A stretch of DNA of 47,337 nucleotides from Nocardia aobensis NBRC 100429. Lineage in GTDB: Bacteria > Actinomycetota > Actinomycetes > Mycobacteriales > Mycobacteriaceae. Numbering within the stretch: the first letter of the stretch is position 1; each line of letters begins with the position of its first letter. A model generated the notes under the pieces. The model did no database searches. It worked only from the letters and a program-made list of their open reading frames with translations, and was not told where the DNA came from. Shown piece after piece: positions 15,155-23,805 of the stretch. The position numbers and the translations under genes are program-made. The DNA lies in contig NZ_BAFQ01000061.1 in NCBI RefSeq assembly GCF_000308375.1, positions 1 through 47,337 on the forward strand, read 5' to 3'.

Positions 15155-15910
15155 ATGGCCGAATGGAGTTGGGACCCGGACGATTTCGCGGTCCTGTGGT
15201 ACAGCGATGCCAACGATCGGATACCGGTGCCGCTGCGCTATACCAGCAAGCTGGCCACCAACGACGAGGTCACCGCACACCGGGCCGCCGTGCGCGCCCG
15301 ATACGGCACCGACGAGTTCGAGCAGCTGAATCTGGCGCTGCACACGCTCACCACCTCCGAACTCCGCATCGAAATCCACGGCGAATCTGCGGTTCTCGGC
15401 AAGGGCAGGCCGCGCGAGTACCGCGTGATCGGCGCGCGCACCCCCTACCACGCGGTGATGCTGACCCAGACCGCCGACGGCGACGCCGACGGTCCCATCC
15501 GCTGCCGGCTGTTCCCCACCGACCAGCTCGCCGGCCGCCTGGCCGCCATCGTGCCCGGATGCCCTCCGGGAAACGGGAAGCCGGGCACCTTCCACATCGA
15601 CGACCTGCGCGGCCCGGACGACGGCTATACCCGCAACTCCGCGCGCGACCGTTTCCACCGCCTCACCGCCCGGCCCCTCGACGGCACCGGTATGGCGGGC
15701 CTGTTGGCCGGTTATCTGCACAGCCGCCCCGACCCCTGGAACATCCTCGGATGGTTCGACGTCACCGGTGACGGGCGTTATCTGCGGGAGCAGTCCCGCG
15801 AGCACATCGCCATTCGCCCGGCGGCGAGCCGAGATCTGGCCGCGCACTTCGAGACCTGGATCGACCGAGCCGTGCGCCGCCTGCGCGAGGAGCAACCCGC
15901 CACCTGGTAG
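15155..15910 (+). CDS. EspG-family ESX secretion-associated protein
   Basis: 251 aa, soluble, no signal peptide. It begins MAEWSWDPDDFAVLWYSDAN and has the EspG-like run through VPLRYTSKLATNDE and LAGYLHSRPDPWNILGWFDV. EspG proteins are cytosolic chaperones that bind the helical tip of PPE proteins and keep PE-PPE pairs soluble and system-specific before export. Here it follows a WxG/PPE-like gene and a YxxxD protein, which fits that job. No EccB/C/D/E or MycP gene is in the window, so the module must use an ESX machine encoded elsewhere, or be orphan. Confidence 0.78.
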   Translation: MAEWSWDPDDFAVLWYSDANDRIPVPLRYTSKLATNDEVTAHRAAVRARYGTDEFEQLNLALHTLTTSELRIEIHGESAVLGKGRPREYRVIGARTPYHAVMLTQTADGDADGPIRCRLFPTDQLAGRLAAIVPGCPPGNGKPGTFHIDDLRGPDDGYTRNSARDRFHRLTARPLDGTGMAGLLAGYLHSRPDPWNILGWFDVTGDGRYLREQSREHIAIRPAASRDLAAHFETWIDRAVRRLREEQPATW

Positions 15911-16006
15911 CGATCCGGTGGATCGGCCGATTTCGCCCGGAATTCGGCGCTGCCGCCCGGGCACGGGCCCGGACAGCGTAGGGTTCGAGGCAACTTGAGG
16001 AGATCC

Positions 16007-16216
16007 ATGTCACAGGCACGCCACATCACACTTGTCCACGAGCAGAGCGAGTTCGCCGAAACGCGTGCCGCGGAGAAAGCCGAGGCCGCGCGGCGCGGGG
16101 CGCTCGCCGCGCGGGCGGTGGCCAGTCATTCGACCGGAGTCGACGACTGCCAGGCGCTGCTGACGATGCTCGGATTGGATGCGGCGGCAGGCAAACTCGT
16201 CGCCGAATCGGACTGA
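16007..16216 (+). CDS. Small conserved-looking protein (69 aa)
   Basis: 69 aa from an ATG with GAGGAG at ideal spacing. It is soluble, helical and Ala/Glu-rich (AETRAAEKAEAARRGALAARAVAS), ending DDCQALLTMLGLDAAAGKLVAESD. No family was recognised. It lies alone between the EspG-like gene and hrcA, separated from both by about 100 and 230 nt. The good ribosome site and codon pattern support coding; the function is unknown. Confidence 0.6.
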   Translation: MSQARHITLVHEQSEFAETRAAEKAEAARRGALAARAVASHSTGVDDCQALLTMLGLDAAAGKLVAESD

Positions 16217-16356
16217 GTTCGCGCGTCGGGCGACGATCGGACCTCGTCGCCCGCGCCTGCCGTGATTCCACCCCGCTCCGCCGCGCGACCGGGTGCCCGG
16301 TGCCGGTCCGGTACCACTGTGCGACCTCACACGCGGGAACTTGTCCGCACAGGAAC

Positions 16357-16362
16357 TAAACT
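16357..16362 (+). promoter_or_regulatory. Weak -10 candidate before hrcA
   Basis: TAAACT lies about 88 nt before the hrcA ATG in a 233-nt gap. No convincing -35 and no CIRCE (TTAGCACTC-N9-GAGTGCTAA) is present. Confidence 0.25.
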
Positions 16363-16449
16363 GGTGTCGGATCAACCGGGAATCCGCGCGGTCGACGCTG
16401 CCCGTCTGCGGCCGTGTGGACCCCGAAGGCGAGCGAGGAGGTGGGGCCG

Positions 16450-17481
16450 ATGTCGAGCACCGAGAAGCGGCGGCTGGAGGTCCTGCGCGCGATCGTCGCG
16501 GACTACATCGCGACCAAGGAGCCGATCGGGTCGAAAACGCTGGTGGACAAGCACAATCTGGGTGTCTCCAGCGCAACCGTGCGCAACGATATGGCGGTCC
16601 TCGAGGCTGAGGGCTACATCACTCAGCCGCACACGAGCTCCGGTCGCATTCCGACCGACAAGGGCTATCGCCAGTTCGTGGACAACATCGCCGAAGTCAA
16701 GCCGCTGTCGAATGCCGAGCGCCGCGCGATCATGGAGTTCCTCGAAAGCGGCGTGGACCTCGACGACGTCCTGCGCCGCGGGGTGCGGTTGCTGGCGCAG
16801 CTGACCCGGCAGGTCGCGATGGTGCAGTACCCGACGGTCTCGGCGTCGACGGTGCGCCACCTGGAGGTGGTGGCCCTCAATCCGGCCCGGCTGCTGCTGG
16901 TCGTGATCACCGACACCGGGCGGGTCGACCAGCGGCTGGTCGACCTGGGGGCGGTGATCGACGACGAGGATCTCGCCGCACTGCGCGGCATGCTCGGCAA
17001 GGCGATGGACGGTAAGCGTCTGTCCGCCGCCTCGAGCGCCGTCGCGGCGTTGCCGGAGAACGCACCCGCCAGGCTGCGTGATGTGCTGGTCCGGGTGTCG
17101 ACCGTGCTGGTCGAAACGCTGGTGGAACATCCGGAGGAGCGGTTGGTGCTGGGCGGCACGGCCAACCTGACCCGCAACGCCGGCGACTTCGGCTTCCCGG
17201 GCTCGCTGCGTGCCGTACTCGAGGCGCTCGAGGAGCAGGTGGTGGTGTTGAAGCTGCTGGCCGCCGCGCAGCAGCCCGGCACGGTGACGGTGCAGATCGG
17301 CGAGGAGACCCGGGTCGAGCAGATGCGCGGCACCTCGGTGGTATCCACCGGGTACGGTATGCCGGGTACCGTGCTGGGAGGTATGGGAGTGGTCGGCCCG
17401 ACCCGGATGGACTACCCCGGCACGATCGCCTCGGTCGCCGCGGTCGCCCGTTATATCGGTGAGGTGCTCGCGGAACGATGA
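16450..17481 (+). CDS. hrcA: Heat-inducible transcription repressor HrcA
   Basis: 343 aa. The N-terminal winged helix ([25 protein letters not shown], then [31 protein letters not shown]) is the HrcA signature; the GAF-like and insert domains follow. HrcA represses groE-type chaperonin genes by binding CIRCE and needs GroEL to be active. The ATG at 16450 follows a GAGGAGGTGGGG ribosome site. No CIRCE is seen upstream, so autoregulation through it is not supported. dnaJ2 follows after 131 nt, as in other Mycobacteriales. Confidence 0.95.
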   Translation: MSSTEKRRLEVLRAIVADYIATKEPIGSKTLVDKHNLGVSSATVRNDMAVLEAEGYITQPHTSSGRIPTDKGYRQFVDNIAEVKPLSNAERRAIMEFLESGVDLDDVLRRGVRLLAQLTRQVAMVQYPTVSASTVRHLEVVALNPARLLLVVITDTGRVDQRLVDLGAVIDDEDLAALRGMLGKAMDGKRLSAASSAVAALPENAPARLRDVLVRVSTVLVETLVEHPEERLVLGGTANLTRNAGDFGFPGSLRAVLEALEEQVVVLKLLAAAQQPGTVTVQIGEETRVEQMRGTSVVSTGYGMPGTVLGGMGVVGPTRMDYPGTIASVAAVARYIGEVLAER

Positions 17482-17612
17482 GCCCGCCCCGGTAACCGGG
17501 ATCCGCGTCGGCCGGCAACCGAGTTCGCCGGTCGGCCACAGTGAACATGGCAGCATCGGCTGCGAGCAGGGATGCTGGACGACACCCATTCGGAACAGGA
17601 CTAGAGACTCAA

Positions 17613-18761
17613 GTGGCACGGGACTACTACGGAATCCTCGGCGTCGGGCGCAATGCGTCCGACCAGGAGATCAAACGCGCCTACCGCAAGCTGGCCCGGG
17701 AACTGCACCCCGACGTCAACCCGGATCCGGACGCGCAGGAGCGGTTCCGCGAGGTATCCACCGCCTACGAGGTTCTCACCGACTCCGAGAAGCGCCGCAT
17801 CGTCGATATGGGCGGCGACCCGATGGAATCGGCGGGCGCGGGCGGTGGCTTCTCCGGCGCCGGCTTCGGCGGTCTGGGCGATGTGTTCGAGGCCTTCTTC
17901 GGCGGTATGAACGCGACCAGTTCGCGCAAACCGCGCGGGCGGGTGCAACCGGGCGCGGATTCGCTGCTGCGGACCCGGCTGTCGCTGGCCGAATGCGCGG
18001 TCGGTGTCACCAAGCACCTCACCGTCGACACCGCGGTGCTCTGTGATCTGTGTCAGGGTTCGGGCACCAACGGCAATTCCAAGCCGGTGCGCTGTGAGAC
18101 CTGTGGCGGCGCGGGTGAGGTGCAGACCGTGCAGCGGTCCTTCCTGGGGCAGGTCATGACGTCCCGGCCGTGTCCGACCTGCCGCGGCACCGGCGAGACC
18201 ATCCCCGATCCCTGCCGCAAATGCGGTGGCGACGGCCGGGTGCGTGCGCGCCGCGAGATCGCCGCGCCGATTCCGGCCGGTGTGGCCAACGGCATGCGGG
18301 TGCGGCTGGCCGCGCAGGGTGAGATCGGCCCCGGCGGCGGACCGGCCGGCGACCTCTACGTCGAGATCGTGGAGCAGCCGCACGACACCTTCGTCCGCGA
18401 CGGCGACGATCTGCACTGCACGATCCGGGTTCCGATGGTCGATGCCGCACTCGGCACCACGGTGGTCATCGACACCATCCTGGACGGGCCCACCGAACTG
18501 ACCATTCCGCCGGGCACCCAGCCGGGTGAGGTGTCGGTGCTGCGCGCCCACGGCATGCCGAAGCTGCGCTCGAGCTCGCGCGGCGATCTGGTCGCGCACC
18601 TGGACATCGTGATCCCGACCAAACTGGACAACAAGCAGTTCGATCTGCTGCGCAAGTATCAGGCGATGCGCAACGGCGAACACACCGAGGTGCTCTCGGC
18701 CCAGTCCGAACACAACAGCGGATTGTTCGCGCGGCTGCGCGCCTCGTTCAGCGGTCGCTGA
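17613..18761 (+). CDS. dnaJ: Chaperone DnaJ (DnaJ2)
   Basis: 382 aa. J domain at residues 1-67 with HPD at 32-34, a Gly/Phe-rich linker ([13 protein letters not shown]), four zinc-finger repeats ([32 protein letters not shown]) and the beta-sandwich substrate domain. It stimulates DnaK ATPase. It is the second actinobacterial DnaJ, linked to hrcA rather than to dnaK. The start is GTG at 17613 ([16 protein letters not shown]), where family members begin. rsmE starts 7 nt after the stop. Confidence 0.95.
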   Translation: MARDYYGILGVGRNASDQEIKRAYRKLARELHPDVNPDPDAQERFREVSTAYEVLTDSEKRRIVDMGGDPMESAGAGGGFSGAGFGGLGDVFEAFFGGMNATSSRKPRGRVQPGADSLLRTRLSLAECAVGVTKHLTVDTAVLCDLCQGSGTNGNSKPVRCETCGGAGEVQTVQRSFLGQVMTSRPCPTCRGTGETIPDPCRKCGGDGRVRARREIAAPIPAGVANGMRVRLAAQGEIGPGGGPAGDLYVEIVEQPHDTFVRDGDDLHCTIRVPMVDAALGTTVVIDTILDGPTELTIPPGTQPGEVSVLRAHGMPKLRSSSRGDLVAHLDIVIPTKLDNKQFDLLRKYQAMRNGEHTEVLSAQSEHNSGLFARLRASFSGR

Positions 18762-18768
18762 CAACGCC

Positions 18769-19509
18769 GTGGCCGCAACGGTTTTCTACCTCGACGACAT
18801 TCCGCCGGTCGGCGCGGTCGCGGTGCTCGACGGCCCCGAGGGACGGCACGCCGCGACCGTGCGCCGCATCCGGGTCGGCGAGCCGATCACGCTCTCCGAC
18901 GGTGCGGGACTGCTCGCCGAATCCGAGGTCGTGGCCACCGGGCGGGATCGACTGGACCTGAAGGTGCTCGACCGGGTGGTCGCCCCGCCCGTGTCGCCCC
19001 CGGTGACAGTGGTGCAGGCACTGCCCAAATCGGATCGCTCCGAACTCGCGGTCGAATCGATGACCGAGGCGGGCGCCGACGTGATCGTGCCGTGGCAGGC
19101 CGCCCGGTGTGTCGCGAACTGGGAAGCCAAGGCGCGCAAGGGCGTCGACAAATGGCGTGCGGCGGCCCGGTCGGCGGCCCGGCAGTCGCGGCGGGCCTAC
19201 ATTCCCGAGGTCGCCGATCTGCACCGCACCCTGGATGTGGCCGAGCTGGTCCGGAAAACCATCGCGGACAACGGCATCGCGATCGCGCTGCACGAATCCG
19301 CGGCGGCACGATTCGCCGAGCTGCCGTTCCCGCAGACCGCGCCGATCGTGTTGATCGTGGGCCCCGAAGGCGGCCTCGACGAGTCGGAGCTGGATGCGCT
19401 CACCGCGGCCGGTGCCACCGTCGCGCTGTTGGGACCGACCGTGCTGCGCACGTCCACCGCCGCGGCGGTCGCGCTCGGTGCGCTGGGGGCCCTGACTCCG
19501 CGCTGGTAG
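18769..19509 (+). CDS. rsmE: 16S rRNA (uracil-1498-N3)-methyltransferase
   Basis: 246 aa, GTG start. It methylates U1498 of 16S rRNA in the 30S subunit with SAM. A PUA-like N-terminal domain (GPEGRHAATVRRIRVGEPITLSDG) precedes a SPOUT domain with VQALPKSDRSELAVESMTEAG and the trefoil-knot motifs VGPEGGLDESEL and LGPTVLRTSTAA. Part of the hrcA-dnaJ2-rsmE run. Confidence 0.95.
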   Translation: MAATVFYLDDIPPVGAVAVLDGPEGRHAATVRRIRVGEPITLSDGAGLLAESEVVATGRDRLDLKVLDRVVAPPVSPPVTVVQALPKSDRSELAVESMTEAGADVIVPWQAARCVANWEAKARKGVDKWRAAARSAARQSRRAYIPEVADLHRTLDVAELVRKTIADNGIAIALHESAAARFAELPFPQTAPIVLIVGPEGGLDESELDALTAAGATVALLGPTVLRTSTAAAVALGALGALTPRW

Positions 19510-19522
19510 ATCGCGTCGGCGG

Positions 19523-19538
19523 GATGGCAGGTGCCATC
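19523..19538. terminator. Hairpin between rsmE and the MFS gene
   Basis: GATGGC-aggt-GCCATC, a perfect 6-bp stem with a tetraloop, centred in the 39-nt gap between two convergent genes. No T-run. Likely bidirectional. Confidence 0.45.
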
Positions 19539-19548
19539 GGCGGCGCGG

Positions 19549-20823
19549 TCATTCCACCGGGCTATCGCGCCGCATGCCGGCGAACGTCCCGGCCGATCGC
19601 CGAGCTGCGATGTCCGTGCGCGGACGGAATCCGAGGCTCGCGACCAAGCCGGCCGCGACGACGATCAGCACGCCCACGTACAGCACCAATCCGGCCCACC
19701 CGTGCCAGCTGTAGGCCAGGCCCGCCAGCGCTCCGACGATCGAACTGCCCACGTAGTAGGCGAACAGGTACAGCGAGGAGGCGGCCGCGCGATTGCCGGT
19801 CGCGGTGGCGCCCACCCAGGCGCTGGCCACCGCGTGCGCGCCGAAGAAGCCCGCGGTGAACAGCAACAGCCCCGGCAGCAGGATCGCGAGTTGGTCCGGA
19901 ATGGTCAGCAGCAGACCGAGTCCCATCGTCACGATGGAAATCGCCACTACCGGGAAACGGCCGATTCGATCGGCGAATCGGCCCGCCGCGGTGGACGAGA
20001 CCGTGCCCGACAGATACATCAGGAAGACCGCACCCGCGGTGGCCGCCGACAGACCGAACGGCGACTGGATGAGCCGGTAGCCGAGGAAGTTGTACACCGA
20101 GACGAATCCGCCCATCAGCAGGAAGGCCAACCCGAACAGCGGTAGCAGCGCGCGGTTGCGCAGATGTGCGGCGAGATCGCCCAGCAGCGCTCCGACGCCG
20201 AGGGGCCGTGCGACGAAGTAGCGCGAGGGCGGCAGCATCCGCACGAACCACACCGTGCACAGCGCGGCGCCCACCGCGAAAATCGTTGCGCCCCAACGCC
20301 AGGACGCCACTTCCAGGGTGAAGGCGGGGATCAGCCGACCGGCCAGACCGCCGATGGTGGTGCCCGAGACGTAGATGCCCATCGCCGCGCCCAATCCGGC
20401 CGAACCGATCTCCTCGGCGAGATAGGCCATCGCCACCGCGGGGACGCCGGCCACGGCGATGCCCTGAACAGCCCGGCCCGCCAGCAGCACGTCCAGATTC
20501 GGGCTGAACGGCAGCAGCAGCCCGATGACGCTGGTCGCCATCGCGGACGCGATCATCACGCGGGTGCGGCCGAACCGCCCCGACAGCACGCTCACCGGCA
20601 CGATCGCCACCGCCAGCAGACCCGTGGTCAGCGAGACCGCCAGTGCGGCGTGCGCGGGCGTCGCGCCGAAGGCCGTCGACAGGCTCGGCAGCAGCGCCTG
20701 CGCGCTGTACATCGACCCGAAGGTGGTGAGCCCGGCCGCGAAGAGTGCGAGGGTGATCCGGCGTTCGTGGCGCGCGTCCTCGGTCGTCCGGGTGGGAGCG
20801 GTGGTCACGGTCGCGCTGGTCAT
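19549..20823 (-). CDS. MFS transporter (YnfM/arabinose-efflux-like)
   Basis: 424 aa with about twelve hydrophobic segments. The GRFGRTRVMIASA loop between helices 2 and 3, and its repeat FADRIGRFPVVAIS in the second half, are the MFS signature. It is probably a proton-driven exporter of drugs or metabolites. The ATG at 20823 (MTSATV) is used; the 24 codons upstream are not coding-like. GGAGGA lies immediately before the ATG, unusually close. It is divergent from a LysR gene over 101 bp, its probable regulator. Confidence 0.9.
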   Translation of the reverse strand: MTSATVTTAPTRTTEDARHERRITLALFAAGLTTFGSMYSAQALLPSLSTAFGATPAHAALAVSLTTGLLAVAIVPVSVLSGRFGRTRVMIASAMATSVIGLLLPFSPNLDVLLAGRAVQGIAVAGVPAVAMAYLAEEIGSAGLGAAMGIYVSGTTIGGLAGRLIPAFTLEVASWRWGATIFAVGAALCTVWFVRMLPPSRYFVARPLGVGALLGDLAAHLRNRALLPLFGLAFLLMGGFVSVYNFLGYRLIQSPFGLSAATAGAVFLMYLSGTVSSTAAGRFADRIGRFPVVAISIVTMGLGLLLTIPDQLAILLPGLLLFTAGFFGAHAVASAWVGATATGNRAAASSLYLFAYYVGSSIVGALAGLAYSWHGWAGLVLYVGVLIVVAAGLVASLGFRPRTDIAARRSAGTFAGMRRDSPVE

Positions 20824-20859
20824 TCCTCCACCGTGGCTCGGCGGGGCTGGAAAAGGAAA

Positions 20860-20896
20860 TGCATAATGATCGGTAAGTTGATGCAAATGCCGCATT
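20860..20896. promoter_or_regulatory. LysR-type operator candidates in the MFS/LysR gap
   Basis: TGCAT (20860-20864) and ATGCA (20881-20885) form an interrupted dyad, followed directly by the perfect AATGC-c-GCATT (20886-20896). LysR regulators usually bind such dyads, of T-N11-A type, between divergent genes. Confidence 0.4.
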
Positions 20897-20924
20897 AGGT
20901 GAGCTGAGCGCGGGGAGCCTTCCG

Positions 20925-21821
20925 ATGGCGAGTGACGATTTGCACTGGTTTCTGACCCTCGCCGAACTCGAGCGCGTGGGCGCGGCCGCCGACCGGCTGC
21001 ATCTGGCCCAGCCCACGCTGTCGCGCATGCTCGCCCGGCTCGAACAGCGGCTCGGCACGCAATTGTTCGACCGGCACGGTAAGCGGCTGACGCTCAACGA
21101 ATCCGGGCGCATCTTCTACGAACACGCCCGCCGCGCCCAGGCCGAACTGGACGCCGCGGGCCGGGCGCTCGCGGATCTGGCGAATCCGGCGCGGGGGTCG
21201 GTGCGGCTGGCGTTCGTCCATTCCTTCGGCGGCCGGGTGGTGCCGGAGTTGATCGCCGGCTTCCGGCGGGTGTCGGGGCGGATCACGTTCCGGCTCGATC
21301 AGGGGCCCGCGAACGTGGTGGCCGCCGAGGTCCTCGACGGCACGGCGGATCTGGGCCTGACCTCGCCCGAACCCGCGCTGCCGGGACTGGGCTGGCGCAC
21401 GCTGTTCCGGCAGCGCCTCGCCCTGGGCGTGCCGGTCGACCACCGGCTGGCGGGACGGCGGCAGATCCGGCTGGCGGAGGCCGCCGAGGCCGAATTCATC
21501 GCCATGCCGACCGGATACGGGATGCGCAGAATTCTCGACGAGCTGTGTGCCGCAGCGGATTTCCGCCCGCGGATCGCACTGGAGTCCAGTGATCTGGTGA
21601 CCGTTTCGGGCCTGGTGGCGGCGGGACTCGGCGTGGCGTTGCTGCCGTTGGAGGAGCCGGCGGTGCGGGGACCGCAGCCCGGGCCGGTGCTGGTTCCGCT
21701 GTCGGATCCGGGCGCCGCCCGCGCGGTCGGGCTGATCTGGTCGGCCGACACCGTGCCCGGCGAGGCGGTGCGCACCTTTCGTGACTTCGCCGTCGAATGG
21801 GCGCGCCGCAGCGGCCGGTGA
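20925..21821 (+). CDS. LysR-family transcriptional regulator
   Basis: 298 aa. N-terminal LysR HTH (residues 1-60: LHWFLTLAELERVGAAADRLHLAQPTLSRMLARLEQRLGTQLFDR, abbreviated by family pattern), then a periplasmic-binding-like effector domain from about residue 90 (GSVRLAFVHSFGG). It probably regulates the divergent MFS exporter. The inducer is not evident. ATG start with upstream GGAG. Confidence 0.93.
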   Translation: MASDDLHWFLTLAELERVGAAADRLHLAQPTLSRMLARLEQRLGTQLFDRHGKRLTLNESGRIFYEHARRAQAELDAAGRALADLANPARGSVRLAFVHSFGGRVVPELIAGFRRVSGRITFRLDQGPANVVAAEVLDGTADLGLTSPEPALPGLGWRTLFRQRLALGVPVDHRLAGRRQIRLAEAAEAEFIAMPTGYGMRRILDELCAAADFRPRIALESSDLVTVSGLVAAGLGVALLPLEEPAVRGPQPGPVLVPLSDPGAARAVGLIWSADTVPGEAVRTFRDFAVEWARRSGR

Positions 21822-21968
21822 ACGGACGGTGACGACCCTCATCTTCCGGGTGAGCGGGCTCTGAGCTGCGGCTGGAGATCAAATAAGTGGGCGGTGTCGG
21901 AGCCGCGCGATAGACTTTGAGAACAGGAGAGGATCCGTTCGAGACCGGAAAGCAGGCCATAGCTCCTT

Positions 21969-23093
21969 TTGCGAACATCAGGCGATATCGGCGACCCGAC
22001 AACACCCACGACCGGCATCGGAGCCGGTGCCCCCGGCAATGGTAACGGTTCGGGTCCAGCGGCCCGGACGGTGCGTTCCAGCATCGAACTGGCCCCCGAG
22101 TCCGTGTTCGGATTCCTCGGTTCCGCCGACGCGAACCTGCGTGAACTCGAAGGTCTGCTCGACGCCGACATCCACGTACGCGGGAATTCGGTCACCCTCA
22201 CCGGTAAGGCCGCCGATGTGGCGCTGGCCGAGCGGGTGGTCGAGCAGCTCGTGGCGCTGACCGCGCACAACCGCGTCGTCACCCCGGAAGCGGTCCGGCA
22301 TACGGTCTCCATGCTGACCGAGGGATCCTCCGATTCCCCCGCCGAGGTGCTGAGTCTCGACATCATCGCCCGGCGCGGCAAGACCATCCGCCCGAAGACG
22401 CTGAACCAGAAGCGCTACGTCGACGCCATCGACGAGCACACCATCGTCTTCGGCATCGGCCCGGCCGGTACCGGTAAGACCTATCTGGCGGTCGCCAAGG
22501 CCGTGCAGGCGCTGCAGAGCAAGCAGGTCACCCGCATCATCCTCACCCGTCCGGCGGTGGAGGCCGGGGAGCGGCTGGGCTTCCTGCCGGGCACGCTGAA
22601 CGAGAAGATCGACCCGTATCTGCGCCCGCTCTACGACGCCCTGCACGACATGATGGACCCCGAGGCGATTCCGAAGCTGATGGCCTCCGGCGTGATCGAG
22701 GTCGCGCCGCTGGCGTACATGCGCGGACGCAGCCTCAACGATTCGTTCATCATCCTGGACGAGGCGCAGAACACCACGCCGGAACAGATGAAGATGTTTT
22801 TGACCCGGCTCGGCTTCGGCTCGAAGATCGTCGTCACCGGCGACGTCACCCAGGTCGACCTGCCCGGCGGGACGAGGTCCGGACTGCGGGTGGTCAGCGA
22901 CATCCTCACCGATGTGGACGACATCCATTTCGCGGAGCTCACCTCCAGTGACGTGGTTCGCCATCGGCTGGTCTCGGACATCGTCGACGCCTACGAGCGC
23001 TACGAGTCCGATGCCCGCCCGCAGGTGGCGCGGCATTACCCGGGCGGCAACCGCGCCCAGCGCCGCGCGGCCGACAAGGCGGCGCGCCGCTGA
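21969..23093 (+). CDS. phoH: PhoH-like ATPase
   Basis: 374 aa. Walker A GPAGTGKT at 164-171 and Walker [10 protein letters not shown], with the PhoH-specific [17 protein letters not shown] and [11 protein letters not shown]. The N-terminal part (about 36-120) is a KH-like region ([25 protein letters not shown]). PhoH proteins are thought to act in RNA processing, often with YbeY, which follows. The start is TTG at 21969: a stop lies three codons upstream in frame and no better start is nearby. The last codons (AARR-stop) are part of a 24-bp tandem repeat. Confidence 0.93.
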   Translation: MRTSGDIGDPTTPTTGIGAGAPGNGNGSGPAARTVRSSIELAPESVFGFLGSADANLRELEGLLDADIHVRGNSVTLTGKAADVALAERVVEQLVALTAHNRVVTPEAVRHTVSMLTEGSSDSPAEVLSLDIIARRGKTIRPKTLNQKRYVDAIDEHTIVFGIGPAGTGKTYLAVAKAVQALQSKQVTRIILTRPAVEAGERLGFLPGTLNEKIDPYLRPLYDALHDMMDPEAIPKLMASGVIEVAPLAYMRGRSLNDSFIILDEAQNTTPEQMKMFLTRLGFGSKIVVTGDVTQVDLPGGTRSGLRVVSDILTDVDDIHFAELTSSDVVRHRLVSDIVDAYERYESDARPQVARHYPGGNRAQRRAADKAARR

Positions 23094-23165
23094 GTTGTAG
23101 GAGCGGCGCGCCGCTGAGTTGTAGGAGCGGCTCGCCGCTGAGTAGCCGGAGCGGCTCGCCGCTGA
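23079..23165 (+). repeat. 24-bp tandem repeat covering the phoH stop
   Basis: Units at 23079-23102 and 23103-23126 are identical; 23127-23150 differs at a few positions; 23151-23165 is a partial fourth. Each unit starts with the 12-bp palindrome GCGGCGCGCCGC (GCGGCTCGCCGC in units 3 and 4) followed by TGA. The period is eight codons, so each unit re-creates the Ala-Arg-Arg-stop end of phoH in the same frame. The stems may work as a stacked terminator. Confidence 0.85.
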
Positions 23166-23195
23166 TGTGGTGGTGAGCCCCCGCGCGGCCCCCAT

Positions 23196-23201
23196 TAGGC
23201 T
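23196..23201 (+). promoter_or_regulatory. -10-like TAGGCT for leaderless ybeY
   Basis: TAGGCT lies 6 nt before the GTG at 23208; no separate ribosome site is needed. It would give ybeY-era transcription independent of phoH. Confidence 0.45.
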
Positions 23202-23207
23202 GGCAGG

Positions 23208-23762
23208 GTGAGTATCGAGATCGCCAACGAGTCGGGCATCGACGTATCGGAACCGGATCTGGTCAGCGTCGCGCGGTTCGCGATCGAACGGATGGACGTG
23301 CATCCGGCGGCCGAATTGTCGATGGTGCTCGTCGATCTCGATACCATGGCCGACCTGCACATGCGGTGGATGGATCTGCCGGGTCCCACCGATGTGATGT
23401 CGTTCCCGATGGACGAACTCGAACCCGGTGGCCGCCCCGACGGCGCCGAACCGGGCCCCTCGATGCTCGGCGACATCGTGCTCTGCCCCGAATTCGCCGC
23501 CGCTCAAGCCGGTAAGGCCGGTCATTCCCTCGACCACGAGCTGGCGCTGCTGACCGTCCACGGAGTGCTGCATCTGCTCGGCTACGACCACGCCGAGCCG
23601 GAAGAGGAGAAGGTGATGTTCGGCCTGCAGAACCGCCTGCTCGCCGAATGGTACGAAAGCCTGCGCGAGGCCGCCCGCCGTGCCGAACTGGCCGAGCGCG
23701 ACCGCCGCCTGCTGGGCAAGACCGGATTCACCGCCCCCGGCGATCCCCTGGATCCCGCATGA
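23208..23762 (+). CDS. ybeY: Endoribonuclease YbeY (rRNA maturation factor)
   Basis: 184 aa, GTG start. The zinc site [11 protein letters not shown] gives His118, His122 and His128 (H-x3-H-x5-H), and [11 protein letters not shown] is the second family motif. YbeY is a metal-dependent RNase involved in 16S rRNA 3' end maturation and ribosome quality control. The C-terminal ~30 residues ([17 protein letters not shown]...) are an actinobacterial extension. It lies in the conserved phoH-ybeY-corC-era order. Confidence 0.95.
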   Translation: MSIEIANESGIDVSEPDLVSVARFAIERMDVHPAAELSMVLVDLDTMADLHMRWMDLPGPTDVMSFPMDELEPGGRPDGAEPGPSMLGDIVLCPEFAAAQAGKAGHSLDHELALLTVHGVLHLLGYDHAEPEEEKVMFGLQNRLLAEWYESLREAARRAELAERDRRLLGKTGFTAPGDPLDPA

Positions 23763-23805
23763 GCGTCACCACCCGGGCCCGAGCTCGGGCGGCCGAGGGC
23801 AGAGC

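Noticed and set aside
16217..16449. CIRCE operator before hrcA
   Set aside because: No TTAGCACTC/GAGTGCTAA inverted repeat is present in the gap.
23079..23165. CRISPR array
   Set aside because: Repeats are contiguous 24-bp tandem units with no spacers and no cas genes nearby.
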